Assembly (NCBI GenBank): GCA_002307315.1
Contig: DBTZ01000039.1
Coordinates: 3,742 to 49,543 of the forward strand
Direction: 5' to 3'
Origin: Alphaproteobacteria bacterium UBA1303
GTDB taxonomy: Bacteria > Pseudomonadota > Alphaproteobacteria > Micropepsales > Micropepsaceae
DNA length: 45,802 nucleotides
In this document: one piece after another, positions 27,893 through 36,387 of the stretch
Layout: each line of letters opens with the position of its first letter
Position numbering within the stretch: the stretch's first letter is position 1
Notes under the pieces: generated by a model
The model's database searches: none
Told to the model about the DNA's origin: nothing
The model's input: the letters and a program-made list of their open reading frames with translations, nothing else
Made by a program: the position numbers and the translations under genes

Positions 27893-28001
27893 TAGAGCGC
27901 TTCACGGAAATTAAGTGGAATCCGGTTTTTTTGGGTAGACGCGCGGCAATACTAAAGGACCTGGGCATTTCCGCGTTTTTCGTGAAACAAAGAAATGCTC
28001 T
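27893..28001 (+). repeat. Dispersed palindromic element, TAGAGC type, copy B
   Basis: It starts TAGAGCGCTTCACG and ends CGTGAAACAAAGAAATGCTCT, so the ends pair as an imperfect inverted repeat (AGAGC with GCTCT, TTCACG with CGTGAA). The inner GTGGAATCCGGTTTTT matches copy A at 17871. It lies in the 207-base gap before sppA. Confidence 0.75.
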
Positions 28002-28025
28002 GGTGACAGTGGGAGCGGCATAGGC

Positions 28026-29804
28026 ATGATCAATATCCTGCACTGGTTGGGTTCGGTGGTCGGCAGTACACTGACGAGTTTCGCCAGGTTCGTCTTCGCC
28101 GCCGTGCTGGTGCTGCTGGCGATATTCGTCGTCGGGTTGCTGCGCGGCGACGGACTGCCCGGAACGATGGTGCTGTCGCTGGATTTGCGCGATGCGCCGG
28201 CGGACTCGGCGTCTCGGGAATTTGCGTTCGGCGACAAGCCGGCCACCGTCATGGACATCGTGCTCGGTCTTGATGCCGCCGGGCGCGATGTGCGCGTCAA
28301 AGGAGCGTATGTCCGTCTGGGCAGCGCCAATCTCCCCATCGCCCAAGCCGAGGAAATTCAAGCGGCGTTCAACCGGTTCCGCGCCAGCGGCAAGTTCGTG
28401 ATCGTACATGCGCAGGAATTCGCCGGCAGCGGCTTAGGCGATTATCTTGCCGCAACAGGCGGCGACGAAATCTGGATGCAGCCCAAATCGTTTTTCATGG
28501 CTTCCGGTGCCGGGGGCGGCAAGATGTTCTATCGCGGTCTGTTCGATAAGATCGGCGCCGAGCCGCAGATTGCCAAGCGTGCCGAATACAAAAGTGCCGC
28601 CGACACCTATACCGCGACCGGCATGAGCGCCGCCGATCGCGAGCAGACGACCGCGTTGTTGAAATCCTGGTACGACAGCGCGATCGCCGAGGCGGCCAAG
28701 GCGCGCAAGCTCGACAAACCCGGGCTGATTGCCGCCTTCGAAGCCAGTCCGCAATTTTCCGAAACCGCGAAGAAGGCCGGTCTGATCGACAAGCTTGGTT
28801 ACGACGACGACGCCAAAAGCGCCGCAATCAAGCGCGCCGGCGACGAGGCCAAAGAGGTTCCCATCGCGGAATATGCCAAGGGCGCGCGCGAGGCGGCGCA
28901 AATATCCAGCGCCCCGCGTGTCGCGTTGGTGCAAGCGGTGGGGGAAATCGTCGACGGCAAATCGGGCGGCGATCCGCTCGGGCTTCACGCGGCGTCGATC
29001 GGCGGCGACGACATCGCCGCGGCGATTCGCGATGCCGCCGAAGACAAAAAAATCCTAGCTATCGTCCTGCGCATCGATTCACCCGGCGGATCGGTTGTCG
29101 CCTCCGATCAGATTCTCGACGCGGTGAAAAAAGCGCAAAAGGTAAAGCCGGTGGTGGTCAGTATGGGTGCGGTCGCCGCGTCCGGCGGGTATTACGTGTC
29201 GCTGTCTGCCGATAAGATCGTCGCCCATCCGGGTACCGTCACCGGTTCGATCGGCGTGTTCACCGGCAAGCTGGCTTACGGCAAAACGCTGGAGAAGATC
29301 GGTATTCGCACCGAAACCATCGGCATCGGCAAGAACGCGCTGATCAATTCGCCCTACCAGCCCTATACCGACGAGCAATGGGCCAAGGTGAACGAACAGG
29401 CCGACATGATCTACGCCGATTTCACCGGCAAGGTCGCCGTAGGTCGCAAAATGAAATTGGCGAAGGTGCAGGACATCGCCAAGGGACGGGTGTGGTCCGG
29501 CAAAGATGCTCTGGACAACGGTCTGGTCGACCGTTTGGGCGGGTTCTGGACTGCGGTAGACGCGGCCAAACAATTGGCCAAGTTGGCGCCGGCGGAGCGT
29601 GTGGTGTTCGTCACCTATCCGCGGCCGCAAGGCATATGGGATACCTTGAGCGAATGGTTCGGCGACGCTTCGGGTGCCGTTCGGGCGATGCAGGGGGTCG
29701 CAACCCTGATACAGGCACCGTTCGTACGGGATGCCGTCGCCGCCGCTGCCGGTGCCGTGCCGCGGGCTGCGGTCGAACTGCGGGCCGCGAATCTGCCGCG
29801 CTGA
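28026..29804 (+). CDS. sppA: Signal peptide peptidase SppA, 67K type
   Basis: The 592-residue protein is a long, duplicated S49 (ClpP-fold) protease. After one N-terminal membrane anchor (about residues 18-40) the first domain carries the general-base lysine in KRAEYKSAADTY (Lys189) and the second domain the nucleophile in AVAASGGYYVS (Ser386), matching the split Lys/Ser dyad of E. coli SppA. It digests signal peptides left in the inner membrane. ATG 28026 follows directly after palindromic element B, with no strong ribosome-binding site but a GGGAG-like sequence shortly before. Length is normal for the 67K type. Confidence 0.94.
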   Translation: MINILHWLGSVVGSTLTSFARFVFAAVLVLLAIFVVGLLRGDGLPGTMVLSLDLRDAPADSASREFAFGDKPATVMDIVLGLDAAGRDVRVKGAYVRLGSANLPIAQAEEIQAAFNRFRASGKFVIVHAQEFAGSGLGDYLAATGGDEIWMQPKSFFMASGAGGGKMFYRGLFDKIGAEPQIAKRAEYKSAADTYTATGMSAADREQTTALLKSWYDSAIAEAAKARKLDKPGLIAAFEASPQFSETAKKAGLIDKLGYDDDAKSAAIKRAGDEAKEVPIAEYAKGAREAAQISSAPRVALVQAVGEIVDGKSGGDPLGLHAASIGGDDIAAAIRDAAEDKKILAIVLRIDSPGGSVVASDQILDAVKKAQKVKPVVVSMGAVAASGGYYVSLSADKIVAHPGTVTGSIGVFTGKLAYGKTLEKIGIRTETIGIGKNALINSPYQPYTDEQWAKVNEQADMIYADFTGKVAVGRKMKLAKVQDIAKGRVWSGKDALDNGLVDRLGGFWTAVDAAKQLAKLAPAERVVFVTYPRPQGIWDTLSEWFGDASGAVRAMQGVATLIQAPFVRDAVAAAAGAVPRAAVELRAANLPR

Positions 29805-30011
29805 TACGGTGTTTGCCGCTGACGCCTTGGTCGGCTTTATCGGCAGTGTTGTAATTATAATACTATATGTAATATTATTACCGCTTGCCGGTCGGCTTTG
29901 CCTTTTGCCGATGGCTAAATTACCCTCCGCGCGCGGGGCGGCATTGAGTGGCCGCGGGCATGCGGCTATCCCGTGCATTTGGGAAACGGATTGCGGGAGA
30001 GACGCGTAGCT

Positions 30012-30269
30012 ATGCCTGCGAAAAACGAGGCGAAGGCGGCCGCAGTGGAAGACTTAAGTTTCGAGACGGCGCTGCACGAATTGGAGACGATTGTCGCCAA
30101 GCTGGAGCAGGGCGAAGTCGAACTGGATGCCTCCATCGCTCTTTATGAACGCGGGCAGGCGCTGAAGACGCATTGCGAGGCAAAGCTAAAGGATGCGGAG
30201 GGACGGCTGGAGAAAATCGTGCTCGGCGCCGAAGGTGTCGGCGGCAGCGAGGCGGTCCAGGCCGGATAA
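30012..30269 (+). CDS. xseB: Exodeoxyribonuclease VII small subunit
   Basis: This 85-residue protein has the XseB pattern LSFETALHELETIVAKLEQGEVELDASIALYERGQALKTHCEAKL. It forms a complex with XseA that degrades single-stranded DNA to oligonucleotides. ATG 30012 is chosen because it gives the normal length. In many alphaproteobacteria xseB is followed by the farnesyl diphosphate synthase gene ispA and then dxs; here dxs follows directly after 164 bases. Upstream (29805-30011) is an AT-rich patch around 29840-29880 with a perfect TATAAT at 29846-29851, possibly its promoter. Confidence 0.92.
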   Translation: MPAKNEAKAAAVEDLSFETALHELETIVAKLEQGEVELDASIALYERGQALKTHCEAKLKDAEGRLEKIVLGAEGVGGSEAVQAG

Positions 30270-30298
30270 GGTAAATGTGTGAATTCGTGTCAAGAAAA

Positions 30299-30333
30299 CG
30301 CATGCGAGACGAGGTCTTTACCCTCTGCATGCG
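30299..30333 (+). other. Hairpin in the xseB-dxs gap
   Basis: CGCATGC (30299-30305) pairs with GCATGCG (30327-30333) and the inner GAGG (30311-30314) with CCTC (30322-30325). There is no T-run, so it is unlikely to be a simple terminator. AGGTCTT (30312-30318) could instead pair with AAGACCT (30362-30368). Confidence 0.4.
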
Positions 30334-30433
30334 CTAGTCCTTGATTAATTATCGAAAAAAGAAGACCTTCTTATTGGGGTCGGGACGAGTGCGAAAAGCC
30401 CGCGCCATTAAGAACGCGGGGCGGAGAAGTGCC

Positions 30434-32356
30434 ATGGGTGGTTCAAGCAAAACGCCGCATTTGGACGAAGTCGGCTCCCCGGCCGACTTGCGCAAAATGC
30501 CGCGTGAGGAGTTGCAGAAATACGCGGACGAGCTGCGCAAGGAGTTGATCGAAACCGTTTCGGTCACCGGCGGGCATCTCGGTTCCAACCTCGGTTCGGT
30601 CGAATTGACGGTTGCATTGCATTACGTATTCAATACTCCGCGCGATAAATTGATCTGGGACGTCGGCCATCAGGCCTATCCGCACAAGATCATCACCGGA
30701 CGCCGCTCGCGTATGCGCACGTTGCGCCAGGGCGGCGGTCTGTCCGGTTTCACCAAGCGCTGCGAGAGCGAATACGATCCGTTCGGCGCCGGCCATTCGT
30801 CGACGTCGATTTCGGCTAGCCTCGGCTTTGCCGTCGCCCGCGACATGAAGGGCGAGAAATACAACGTGGTTTGTGTGATCGGCGACGGCTCGATGAGCGC
30901 CGGCATGGCCTACGAGGCGCTGAACAACGTCGGGGCCGGCAAGGAACGGTTGATCGTCATTCTCAACGACAACGACATGTCGATTGCGCCGCCGGTCGGC
31001 GCGTTGAGCGCCCATCTGGCGCGGCTGGTGTCGAGCCGGTCCTATCGCGGCATCCGCCGGTTCGCCAAACGCGCGGCCAGTCACCTGCCGACGCGGCTGT
31101 CCAAGCAGGTGCGTAAGGTGGAAGAGTTCACCCGCAGCTTCTTCACCGGCGGCACGCTGTTCGAGGAACTGGGCTTCTATTACGTCGGTCCGATCGACGG
31201 CCATAATCTCGAACACCTCATCCCGGTGCTGGAAAACGTCCGCGATATGAAAAACGGACCGGTACTGGTGCATGTGGTGACCAAGAAAGGCAAGGGCTAC
31301 GCTCCGGCGGAGGCGGCGCCCGACAAGCTGCACGGCGTCGGCAAGTTCAATGTACTGACCGGCGAGCAGAAGAAACCCAATTCCAAGGGGCCGTCCTACA
31401 CCCAGGTGTTTGCCGAGGCGCTACTTGCCGAGTCTCGCAAGGACGACCGGATCTGCGCCATTACCGCGGCGATGCCGGCCGGTACCGGGCTGGATCTCTT
31501 CGCCAAGGAATTCCCCAAGCGCTTTTTCGATGTCGGTATTGCCGAGCAGCATGCGGTGACCTTCGCCGCCGGCATGGCGGCCGACGGCATGAAGCCGACG
31601 GTGGCGATCTATTCGACCTTCATGCAGCGCGCCTACGATCAGGTGGTGCATGACGTGGCGTTGCAGTCGTTGCCGGTGCGCTTTGCCATGGACCGCGCCG
31701 GACTGGTGGGGGCGGACGGCGCCACCCATGCCGGCGCCTACGACATCACATACATGGCTTCGCTGCCGGGGATGGTGGTGATGGCCGCCGCCGACGAGAT
31801 CGAACTGATGCGCATGGTGGCGACCCAGGCCGCACTCGACGATGGCCCCAGTGCGTTGCGCTATCCGCGCGGCGAAGGCTGGGGGCTGGAAAAGCCCGAT
31901 GCGATTCTGCCGCTCGAAATCGGCAAGGGCCGTGTCGTGCGCGAAGGCAGCTCGATTGCGATCTTGAGCCTCGGTACCCGTTTGCAGGAGGCACTCGCCG
32001 CTGCCGATAAACTTTCGTCCTACGGGCTGTCGGTAACGGTGGCCGACGCCCGTTTCGCCAAGCCGATCGATCGCGATCTGGTTCGGCGGCTGGCGAAGGA
32101 GCATGAGGTGCTGGTGACGGTGGAAGAGGGCGCGATCGGCGGGTTCGCCAGCCAGGTGGTGCATTTCCTCGCTTGGGAAGGCCTTCTCGATACCGGGCTG
32201 AAGCTCCGGCCGATGGTGTTGCCCGACCGCTTCCAGCACCAGGATACCCAGGAAAAAATGTACGCCGACGCCGGTCTCGACGCTACCGCCATTGCCGCGG
32301 CGGTCTTGAGCGCGCTCGGCCGCGAGCGGGAAGCGGCCGCGCTCAGTATAGCATAA
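30434..32356 (+). CDS. dxs: 1-deoxy-D-xylulose-5-phosphate synthase
   Basis: The 640-residue protein has the DXS landmarks: WDVGHQAYPHKIITGRR, the thiamine-diphosphate motif GDGSMSAGMAYEALNN, DVGIAEQHAVTFAAGMA and the DRAGLVGADGATHAGAYD segment. It condenses pyruvate with glyceraldehyde-3-phosphate, the entry and main control point of the MEP isoprenoid pathway. This pathway supplies farnesyl diphosphate to the hopanoid genes at the left of the window. The frame is open upstream, but ATG 30434 has GGAGAAG just before it and gives the usual N-terminus. tlyA follows 14 bases later. Confidence 0.97.
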   Translation: MGGSSKTPHLDEVGSPADLRKMPREELQKYADELRKELIETVSVTGGHLGSNLGSVELTVALHYVFNTPRDKLIWDVGHQAYPHKIITGRRSRMRTLRQGGGLSGFTKRCESEYDPFGAGHSSTSISASLGFAVARDMKGEKYNVVCVIGDGSMSAGMAYEALNNVGAGKERLIVILNDNDMSIAPPVGALSAHLARLVSSRSYRGIRRFAKRAASHLPTRLSKQVRKVEEFTRSFFTGGTLFEELGFYYVGPIDGHNLEHLIPVLENVRDMKNGPVLVHVVTKKGKGYAPAEAAPDKLHGVGKFNVLTGEQKKPNSKGPSYTQVFAEALLAESRKDDRICAITAAMPAGTGLDLFAKEFPKRFFDVGIAEQHAVTFAAGMAADGMKPTVAIYSTFMQRAYDQVVHDVALQSLPVRFAMDRAGLVGADGATHAGAYDITYMASLPGMVVMAAADEIELMRMVATQAALDDGPSALRYPRGEGWGLEKPDAILPLEIGKGRVVREGSSIAILSLGTRLQEALAAADKLSSYGLSVTVADARFAKPIDRDLVRRLAKEHEVLVTVEEGAIGGFASQVVHFLAWEGLLDTGLKLRPMVLPDRFQHQDTQEKMYADAGLDATAIAAAVLSALGREREAAALSIA

Positions 32357-32370
32357 AACATTCCTTGCCG

Positions 32371-33123
32371 ATGCGTGCCGACGTATTTCTGGTCGAAAAG
32401 GGGTTTGCCGCCAGTCGTAGCGAGGCACAAAGTGCCATTGCCGCGGGCAACGTCGTCGTCGACGGCCGGAAAATCGCCAAGCCGTCGCAACGTGTGCCCC
32501 CGGATGCGTCGGTGGCGTATGCGCCGGCGCATCCTTACGTCTCCCGCGGGGCGCTGAAATTGATCGCCGCGCTCGATACCTTCGGCTTTTCACCCGAGGG
32601 TCGCATCTGTCTCGATGTCGGCGCCTCGACCGGCGGGTTCACCGAGGTACTGCTCGGGCGCGGTGCGGCCAAGGTCTATGCCGTCGATGTCGGCCACGGC
32701 CAGCTTCATGCCAAACTTGCACGGGAACCGCGGGTGGTTTCGCTCGAAGGCGTCAATATCCGCGATTTCGACCCGGCGTCGGTCGGTCCGGTTGCGGCCA
32801 TCGTCGCCGACGTCAGCTTCATCGGGTTGAAGCTGGCGCTGCCGCGTGCGCTGGCCGCCGCGACCGAAAATTGCTGGCTGGCGGTGCTGGTCAAACCGCA
32901 ATTCGAGGTCGGACGCGGGAAAATCGGCAAAAATGGCATCGTACGAAAGGACGCAGACGGATTGCTCTCGGCGGCGGATATCGTAAAATGGCTATATGAC
33001 GATTGCGGCTGGAACATCGTGGGAATGACGACTAGCCCGATCCTCGGCGGTGGCGGCAACCGCGAATATCTCGTGGGCGCCAGGCGCGACGGCCCGCGCC
33101 GCAATCTGACGGAATTTGCTTAA
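32371..33123 (+). CDS. tlyA: TlyA-type rRNA 2'-O-methyltransferase
   Basis: The 250-residue protein has an N-terminal S4 RNA-binding domain (MRADVFLVEKGFAASRSEAQSAIAAGNV) and an FtsJ-like methyltransferase domain with ICLDVGASTGGFTEVLL as SAM-binding motif I and VKPQFEVGR later. TlyA proteins methylate ribose in 16S and/or 23S rRNA; older annotations call them hemolysins. ATG 32371 gives the standard start. The stop overlaps the next ATG by one base (TAATG), so it is coupled to the m5U methyltransferase gene. The dxs-tlyA order is usual in alphaproteobacteria. Confidence 0.93.
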   Translation: MRADVFLVEKGFAASRSEAQSAIAAGNVVVDGRKIAKPSQRVPPDASVAYAPAHPYVSRGALKLIAALDTFGFSPEGRICLDVGASTGGFTEVLLGRGAAKVYAVDVGHGQLHAKLAREPRVVSLEGVNIRDFDPASVGPVAAIVADVSFIGLKLALPRALAAATENCWLAVLVKPQFEVGRGKIGKNGIVRKDADGLLSAADIVKWLYDDCGWNIVGMTTSPILGGGGNREYLVGARRDGPRRNLTEFA

Positions 33124-34181
33124 TGCCCGACCACTTATGTCGTCACTTCGGAACCTGCGGCGGTTGTACTTTGCAGGACATGCGTGAGGACGAGTATCTG
33201 TCGCACAAGCGTTCGCTGGTGACCGATGCGCTGTCGCGCCAAGGTATTGCCTGCGACGTGTTCGAGGTATTCGCGGTGCCGCCCGGCACGCGGCGCCGGG
33301 CCACGTTGAAGGCGATTAAGCGCAACGGCGCGGTCGAGATCGGTTTTCATGCCGAAAAAAGCCATGCCATCGTCGATTTGCGCGAATGTCCGGTGCTGCG
33401 GCCCAAACTTACGGCGCTGATCCAAGCTTTACGCGACATGCTGAAGGAAATCTTGGCCGACGGCGAAGACGCCGAGTTGAAGCTCACCGATACCGCGACG
33501 GGGCCGGATTTGTCGCTGCGTTGGAAACGCGGCGACGATGCCGACACCGTGTCGGCATTGGCGCGTTGGGCGGAAAAGCTTAACCTTGCCAGGGTGTCGC
33601 GACACGGCGAGACCATGGTCGAGTTGGCGAAGCCGATGGTGCGTCTCGGTGTTGCCGAGGTGCCGCTGTCGTCCGAGGCGTTCCTTCAGCCTACGGAGGA
33701 GGGGCAGTCGCGGTTGCAGGAATTCGTAGTCGTCTCGCTCGCCAAATCGAAGCGGGTGGCCGATTTGTTTTCCGGCTGCGGCACATTCTCGTTGCCGCTG
33801 GCCGAATTCCATAAAGTGCATGCGGTGGACATCGAGGCCGAACAATTGGCGGCGCTGGCGGTGGGTGCCAGAACGCCGGGCCACAAGTCGGTCTCGACCG
33901 AGAAGCGCAACCTGTTCAAACGGCCGTTGTCGGAAAGCGAACTGGACGGGTTCGACGCCGTTTGCCTCGATCCGCCGCGCGCCGGCGCCGAGGAGCAGGC
34001 CAAGGCGCTGGCCAAGTCGAAGGTTAAGCGCATCGCTTACGTCAGTTGCGATCCGGGTTCCTTTGCCCGCGATGCCGCCATTCTGATCGGCGGCGGATTC
34101 AGCTTGATGCGGGTGCAGCCGGTCGATCAGTTCCTGTGGTCCGACCACATTGAACTGGCGGGTAAGTTTTTGCGGGCGTGA
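33123..34181 (+). CDS. RNA 5-methyluridine methyltransferase (TrmA/RlmD family)
   Basis: This 352-residue protein begins with a cysteine-rich cluster site, CRHFGTCGGCTLQ, as in RlmC/RlmD iron-sulfur enzymes, but lacks the usual N-terminal TRAM domain. The catalytic domain shows VADLFSGCGTFSLPLA (SAM site), VCLDPPRAGAEEQA and YVSCDPGSFARD, with the nucleophilic cysteine in the last. It should methylate C5 of a uridine in rRNA or tRNA. The short form is typical of alphaproteobacteria. The exact target cannot be told from the sequence. It is the last gene of the dxs-tlyA run; palindromic elements follow. Confidence 0.9.
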   Translation: MPDHLCRHFGTCGGCTLQDMREDEYLSHKRSLVTDALSRQGIACDVFEVFAVPPGTRRRATLKAIKRNGAVEIGFHAEKSHAIVDLRECPVLRPKLTALIQALRDMLKEILADGEDAELKLTDTATGPDLSLRWKRGDDADTVSALARWAEKLNLARVSRHGETMVELAKPMVRLGVAEVPLSSEAFLQPTEEGQSRLQEFVVVSLAKSKRVADLFSGCGTFSLPLAEFHKVHAVDIEAEQLAALAVGARTPGHKSVSTEKRNLFKRPLSESELDGFDAVCLDPPRAGAEEQAKALAKSKVKRIAYVSCDPGSFARDAAILIGGGFSLMRVQPVDQFLWSDHIELAGKFLRA

Positions 34182-34208
34182 CCTTTACGGACGCGTCGTC
34201 GCTCGGTA

Positions 34209-34336
34209 TAGAGCGCTTCACCGAAAAAGCCTGCCCCGCACGTGTTGCAGGGTGGAAGCCGGTTTTCGGATTTGAAGCGCGGCTCCAGAAAGAGACGGAA
34301 CATTTCATCGTTTTCGTGAAACAGAGAAATGCTCTA
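34209..34336 (+). repeat. Dispersed palindromic element, TAGAGC type, copy C
   Basis: It begins TAGAGCGCTTCACCGAAAAA and ends TTTTCGTGAAACAGAGAAATGCTCTA, giving an imperfect inverted repeat with the same ends as copy B at 27893. The interior differs and is longer. It abuts the next element and shares CTAG (34334-34337) with it. Confidence 0.75.
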
Positions 34337-34438
34337 GAGCAACGAGCGCAAAAGTGGAATCGGTTTTGCGCGTAAAGTTGCGACAAAACAAAGAGCTAGA
34401 GCGACGGACTGATCGCGTTTGAACGTCCGTCGCTCTAG
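34334..34438 (+). repeat. 105-base composite palindromic element, copy 1
   Basis: The first half pairs GAGCGCAAAA with TTTTGCGCGT-like sequence, and the second half is a perfect 14-base inverted repeat, CTAGAGCGACGGAC (34396-34409) with GTCCGTCGCTCTAG (34425-34438). A nearly identical copy lies in reverse orientation at 42148-42252 and a decayed one at 35593-35698. It ends 25 bases before the prfB start, so its hairpin could affect prfB expression. Confidence 0.85.
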
Positions 34439-34463
34439 CCGCACGGCAGATAGGATTTTGAAC

Positions 34464-35595
34464 ATGCGCCCGGAAACCGAACGCAACATTTCCGACATCG
34501 AGCAGGCGATAAGCCTGCTGAGGAGGCATCTTTGACTGGGACCGGGCCATTCGTCGCCTCGACGAACTGAACGCCAAGTCCGAAGATCCCGCCATCTGGA
34601 ACGATCCCATCCCCGCGCAGAAGATGATGCGCGAGCGGCAGAAGCTGGATGCTGAAATCACCGCCGTGCGAAAACTGCAGGGCGAACTGGACGACGCCAA
34701 GGGACTGATCGATCTGGCCGCGGCCGAGAACGATGCCGCTATGGTCGCCGACGGCGAAGCCTCGATCGTGGCGCTGTTGAAAGAGGTCGATGCACTGAAG
34801 CTGCAATCGATGTTGTCTGGCGAGGCCGACGGCAACGATACCTATCTCGAAATCCACGCCGGCGCCGGCGGCACCGAAAGCCAGGATTGGGCCGAGATGC
34901 TGTTGCGCATGTACACCCGCTGGGCCGAGAAGCGCGGCTTCAAAGTCGATTATCTCGAAGAGAGCGAAGGCGAGGCGGCCGGCATCAAGTCGGCGACCAT
35001 CCTGGTCAAGGGCGAGAACGCCTACGGCTGGCTCAAGACCGAGGCTGGTGTGCATCGGCTGGTGCGTATCTCGCCGTTCGATGCCAATGCGCGGCGCCAC
35101 ACCAGTTTCTCGTCGGTTACCGTCTATCCGGTGATCGATCAGACCATCACCGTCGACGTCGACGAAAAGGATGTGCGCATCGACGTCTATCGTTCGTCGG
35201 GCGCCGGCGGCCAGCACGTCAACAAGACCGAAAGCGCGGTGCGCATCACCCATCTGCCCACCAACATCGTGGTGTCGAGCCAGACCCAGCGTTCGCAGTT
35301 TCAGAACCGCGCCATCTGTTGGGAGATGCTGCGCTCGCGCCTTTACGAAATCGAACTCAAGAAGAAGCAGGACGAAACCGGCGCCTTCGTCGGCGAGAAG
35401 TCCGACATCGGCTGGGGCCATCAGATCCGTTCGTATGTTTTGCAGCCCTACCAGATGGTGAAGGACTTGCGCACCGGCATCGAAAGCCGCTTGCCGCAGG
35501 ATGTGCTCGACGGCGATCTCGATCCCTTTATGGCGGCGGCGTTGGCCGCGGCCCTCGGCGGCAAGAAAACCGAAGCGGTCGAAGATTTAGAATAG
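34464..35595 (+). CDS. prfB: Peptide chain release factor 2, with programmed +1 frameshift
   Basis: The gene is in two frames. Codons 1-23 (MRPETERNISDIEQAISLLR...) run from ATG 34464 to CTT, then an in-frame TGA (34533-34535); reading resumes one base further at GAC 34534 and continues to 35595, giving about 376 residues. The main frame holds the SPF tripeptide (RISPFDANARR) that reads UGA/UAA and GGQHVNKTES, the GGQ catalytic loop. RF2 releases chains at UGA and UAA. The TGA at the shift site makes synthesis self-limiting: low RF2 favours the shift. The final stop TAG is contributed by a palindromic element, so it reads UAG, an RF1 codon. Confidence 0.97.
34521..34536 (+). promoter_or_regulatory. 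prfB +1 frameshift site
   Basis: AGGAGG (34521-34526), CAT, then CTT TGA C. This is the known RF2 arrangement: an internal Shine-Dalgarno sequence three bases before the slippery CTT and a UGA stop followed by C, where the ribosome slips forward one base. The base skipped is T 34533. Confidence 0.97.
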
Positions 35596-35698
35596 AGCAA
35601 CGTGTGCAAAAAGCGGAATCCGACTCTGCGCGCAAAGTTGCGACCGGTCAAAGAGGTAGAGCGACAGACCGGCCGGGCTCGAACGTTCGCCGCTCCGG
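35593..35698 (+). repeat. 105-base composite element, decayed copy
   Basis: Colinear with the element at 34334: TAGAGCAACG, a GGAATC core, GCGCAAAGTTGCGAC, then TAGAGCGACAGAC and a weakened partner TTCGCCGCTCC. The arms no longer pair well. Its first three bases are the stop codon of prfB. prfB is thus bracketed by same-orientation copies. Confidence 0.7.
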
Positions 35699-35762
35699 GA
35701 CAGTGCAGCGAATGGTAGGAATGCTTATTATCTCTCCGCCCGCGGTTGCATCGCGCAACGAA

Positions 35763-35796
35763 AACCCCGCCACACGCGAAAAGCGGCGGCGGGGTT
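35763..35796 (-). terminator. Intrinsic terminator of the M23-bactofilin operon
   Basis: AACCCCGCC (35763-35771) and GGCGGGGTT (35788-35796) pair over nine bases. On the minus strand the stem is followed by TTTTCG, 25 bases after the bactofilin stop. Confidence 0.75.
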
Positions 35797-35820
35797 CGTG
35801 AATTTCCGTATCGGATGAAT

Positions 35821-36387
35821 TCAGCTTTTGAGCGGCGTGTAGGTGGCGCCGGGCGAATTGGGCGTGGCCGCCATCGGACGCGTTACCATCGAGGAGACCT
35901 GCGATTGCGGTGCGGTATGTGCCTCGGGGTGCGCGGCGGCGGCCGGTACGGCGGGCTTCTTGGCGCCGGCTTCTTCCAGCGGATTGTCGGCGTGGCGGCA
36001 ATTGCCTTCGAAGAAGGCGCCGGTCTCGACGGCGAAGGCTTCATGCAGAATGTTGCCTTCGACATGGCAGGTCGACGCCAACAGAACTTTGTGCGCCTTG
36101 ACGCCGCCTTGTATGCGACCGCGGACGGTAACTTCCTCGGCCATGATATCGCCGTGGATAAATGCCTTTTCGCCGATCACCAGACCGGCGCTTCTGACGT
36201 CGCCCTCGACCCTGCCGTCGATCTGAATGTCGCCGGTGGAGACCAGCGTACCGGTGACCGTCAAGTCGGCGCTGATAATCGACGGCGCGGCGGAGGAGCG
36301 CAGCGGACGTCTGCCGCCCGGCGCAGCCATAGCCGCCGGTACGGCGGTGGTGACAGTATCCTTTTCCTTACCCTTGCTTGAGAACAT
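35821..36387 (-). CDS. Bactofilin family cytoskeletal protein
   Basis: The 188-residue protein has the bactofilin (DUF583) beta-helix core from about residue 35 to 140, with short glycine-rich repeats such as DIQIDGRVEGDVRSAG and EEVTVRGRIQGGVKAHKV, flanked by a proline/alanine-rich C-terminal tail and a short positively charged N-terminus. Bactofilins polymerise without nucleotide and position cell-wall enzymes. The start lies 20 bases inside the 3' end of the M23 peptidase gene, so both are made from one transcript. This pairing is a known functional one: the M23 enzyme is the partner bactofilin localises. Confidence 0.93.
   Translation of the reverse strand: MFSSKGKEKDTVTTAVPAAMAAPGGRRPLRSSAAPSIISADLTVTGTLVSTGDIQIDGRVEGDVRSAGLVIGEKAFIHGDIMAEEVTVRGRIQGGVKAHKVLLASTCHVEGNILHEAFAVETGAFFEGNCRHADNPLEEAGAKKPAVPAAAAHPEAHTAPQSQVSSMVTRPMAATPNSPGATYTPLKS

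Noticed and set aside
34209..34438. CRISPR-like array
   Set aside because: The repeats are palindromic, of different lengths and not regularly spaced, with no spacers or cas genes nearby.
34464..34535. Broken or pseudogene interpretation of prfB
   Set aside because: The in-frame TGA sits exactly in the known RF2 frameshift context (internal Shine-Dalgarno, CTT, TGA, C), so it is regulatory, not damage.
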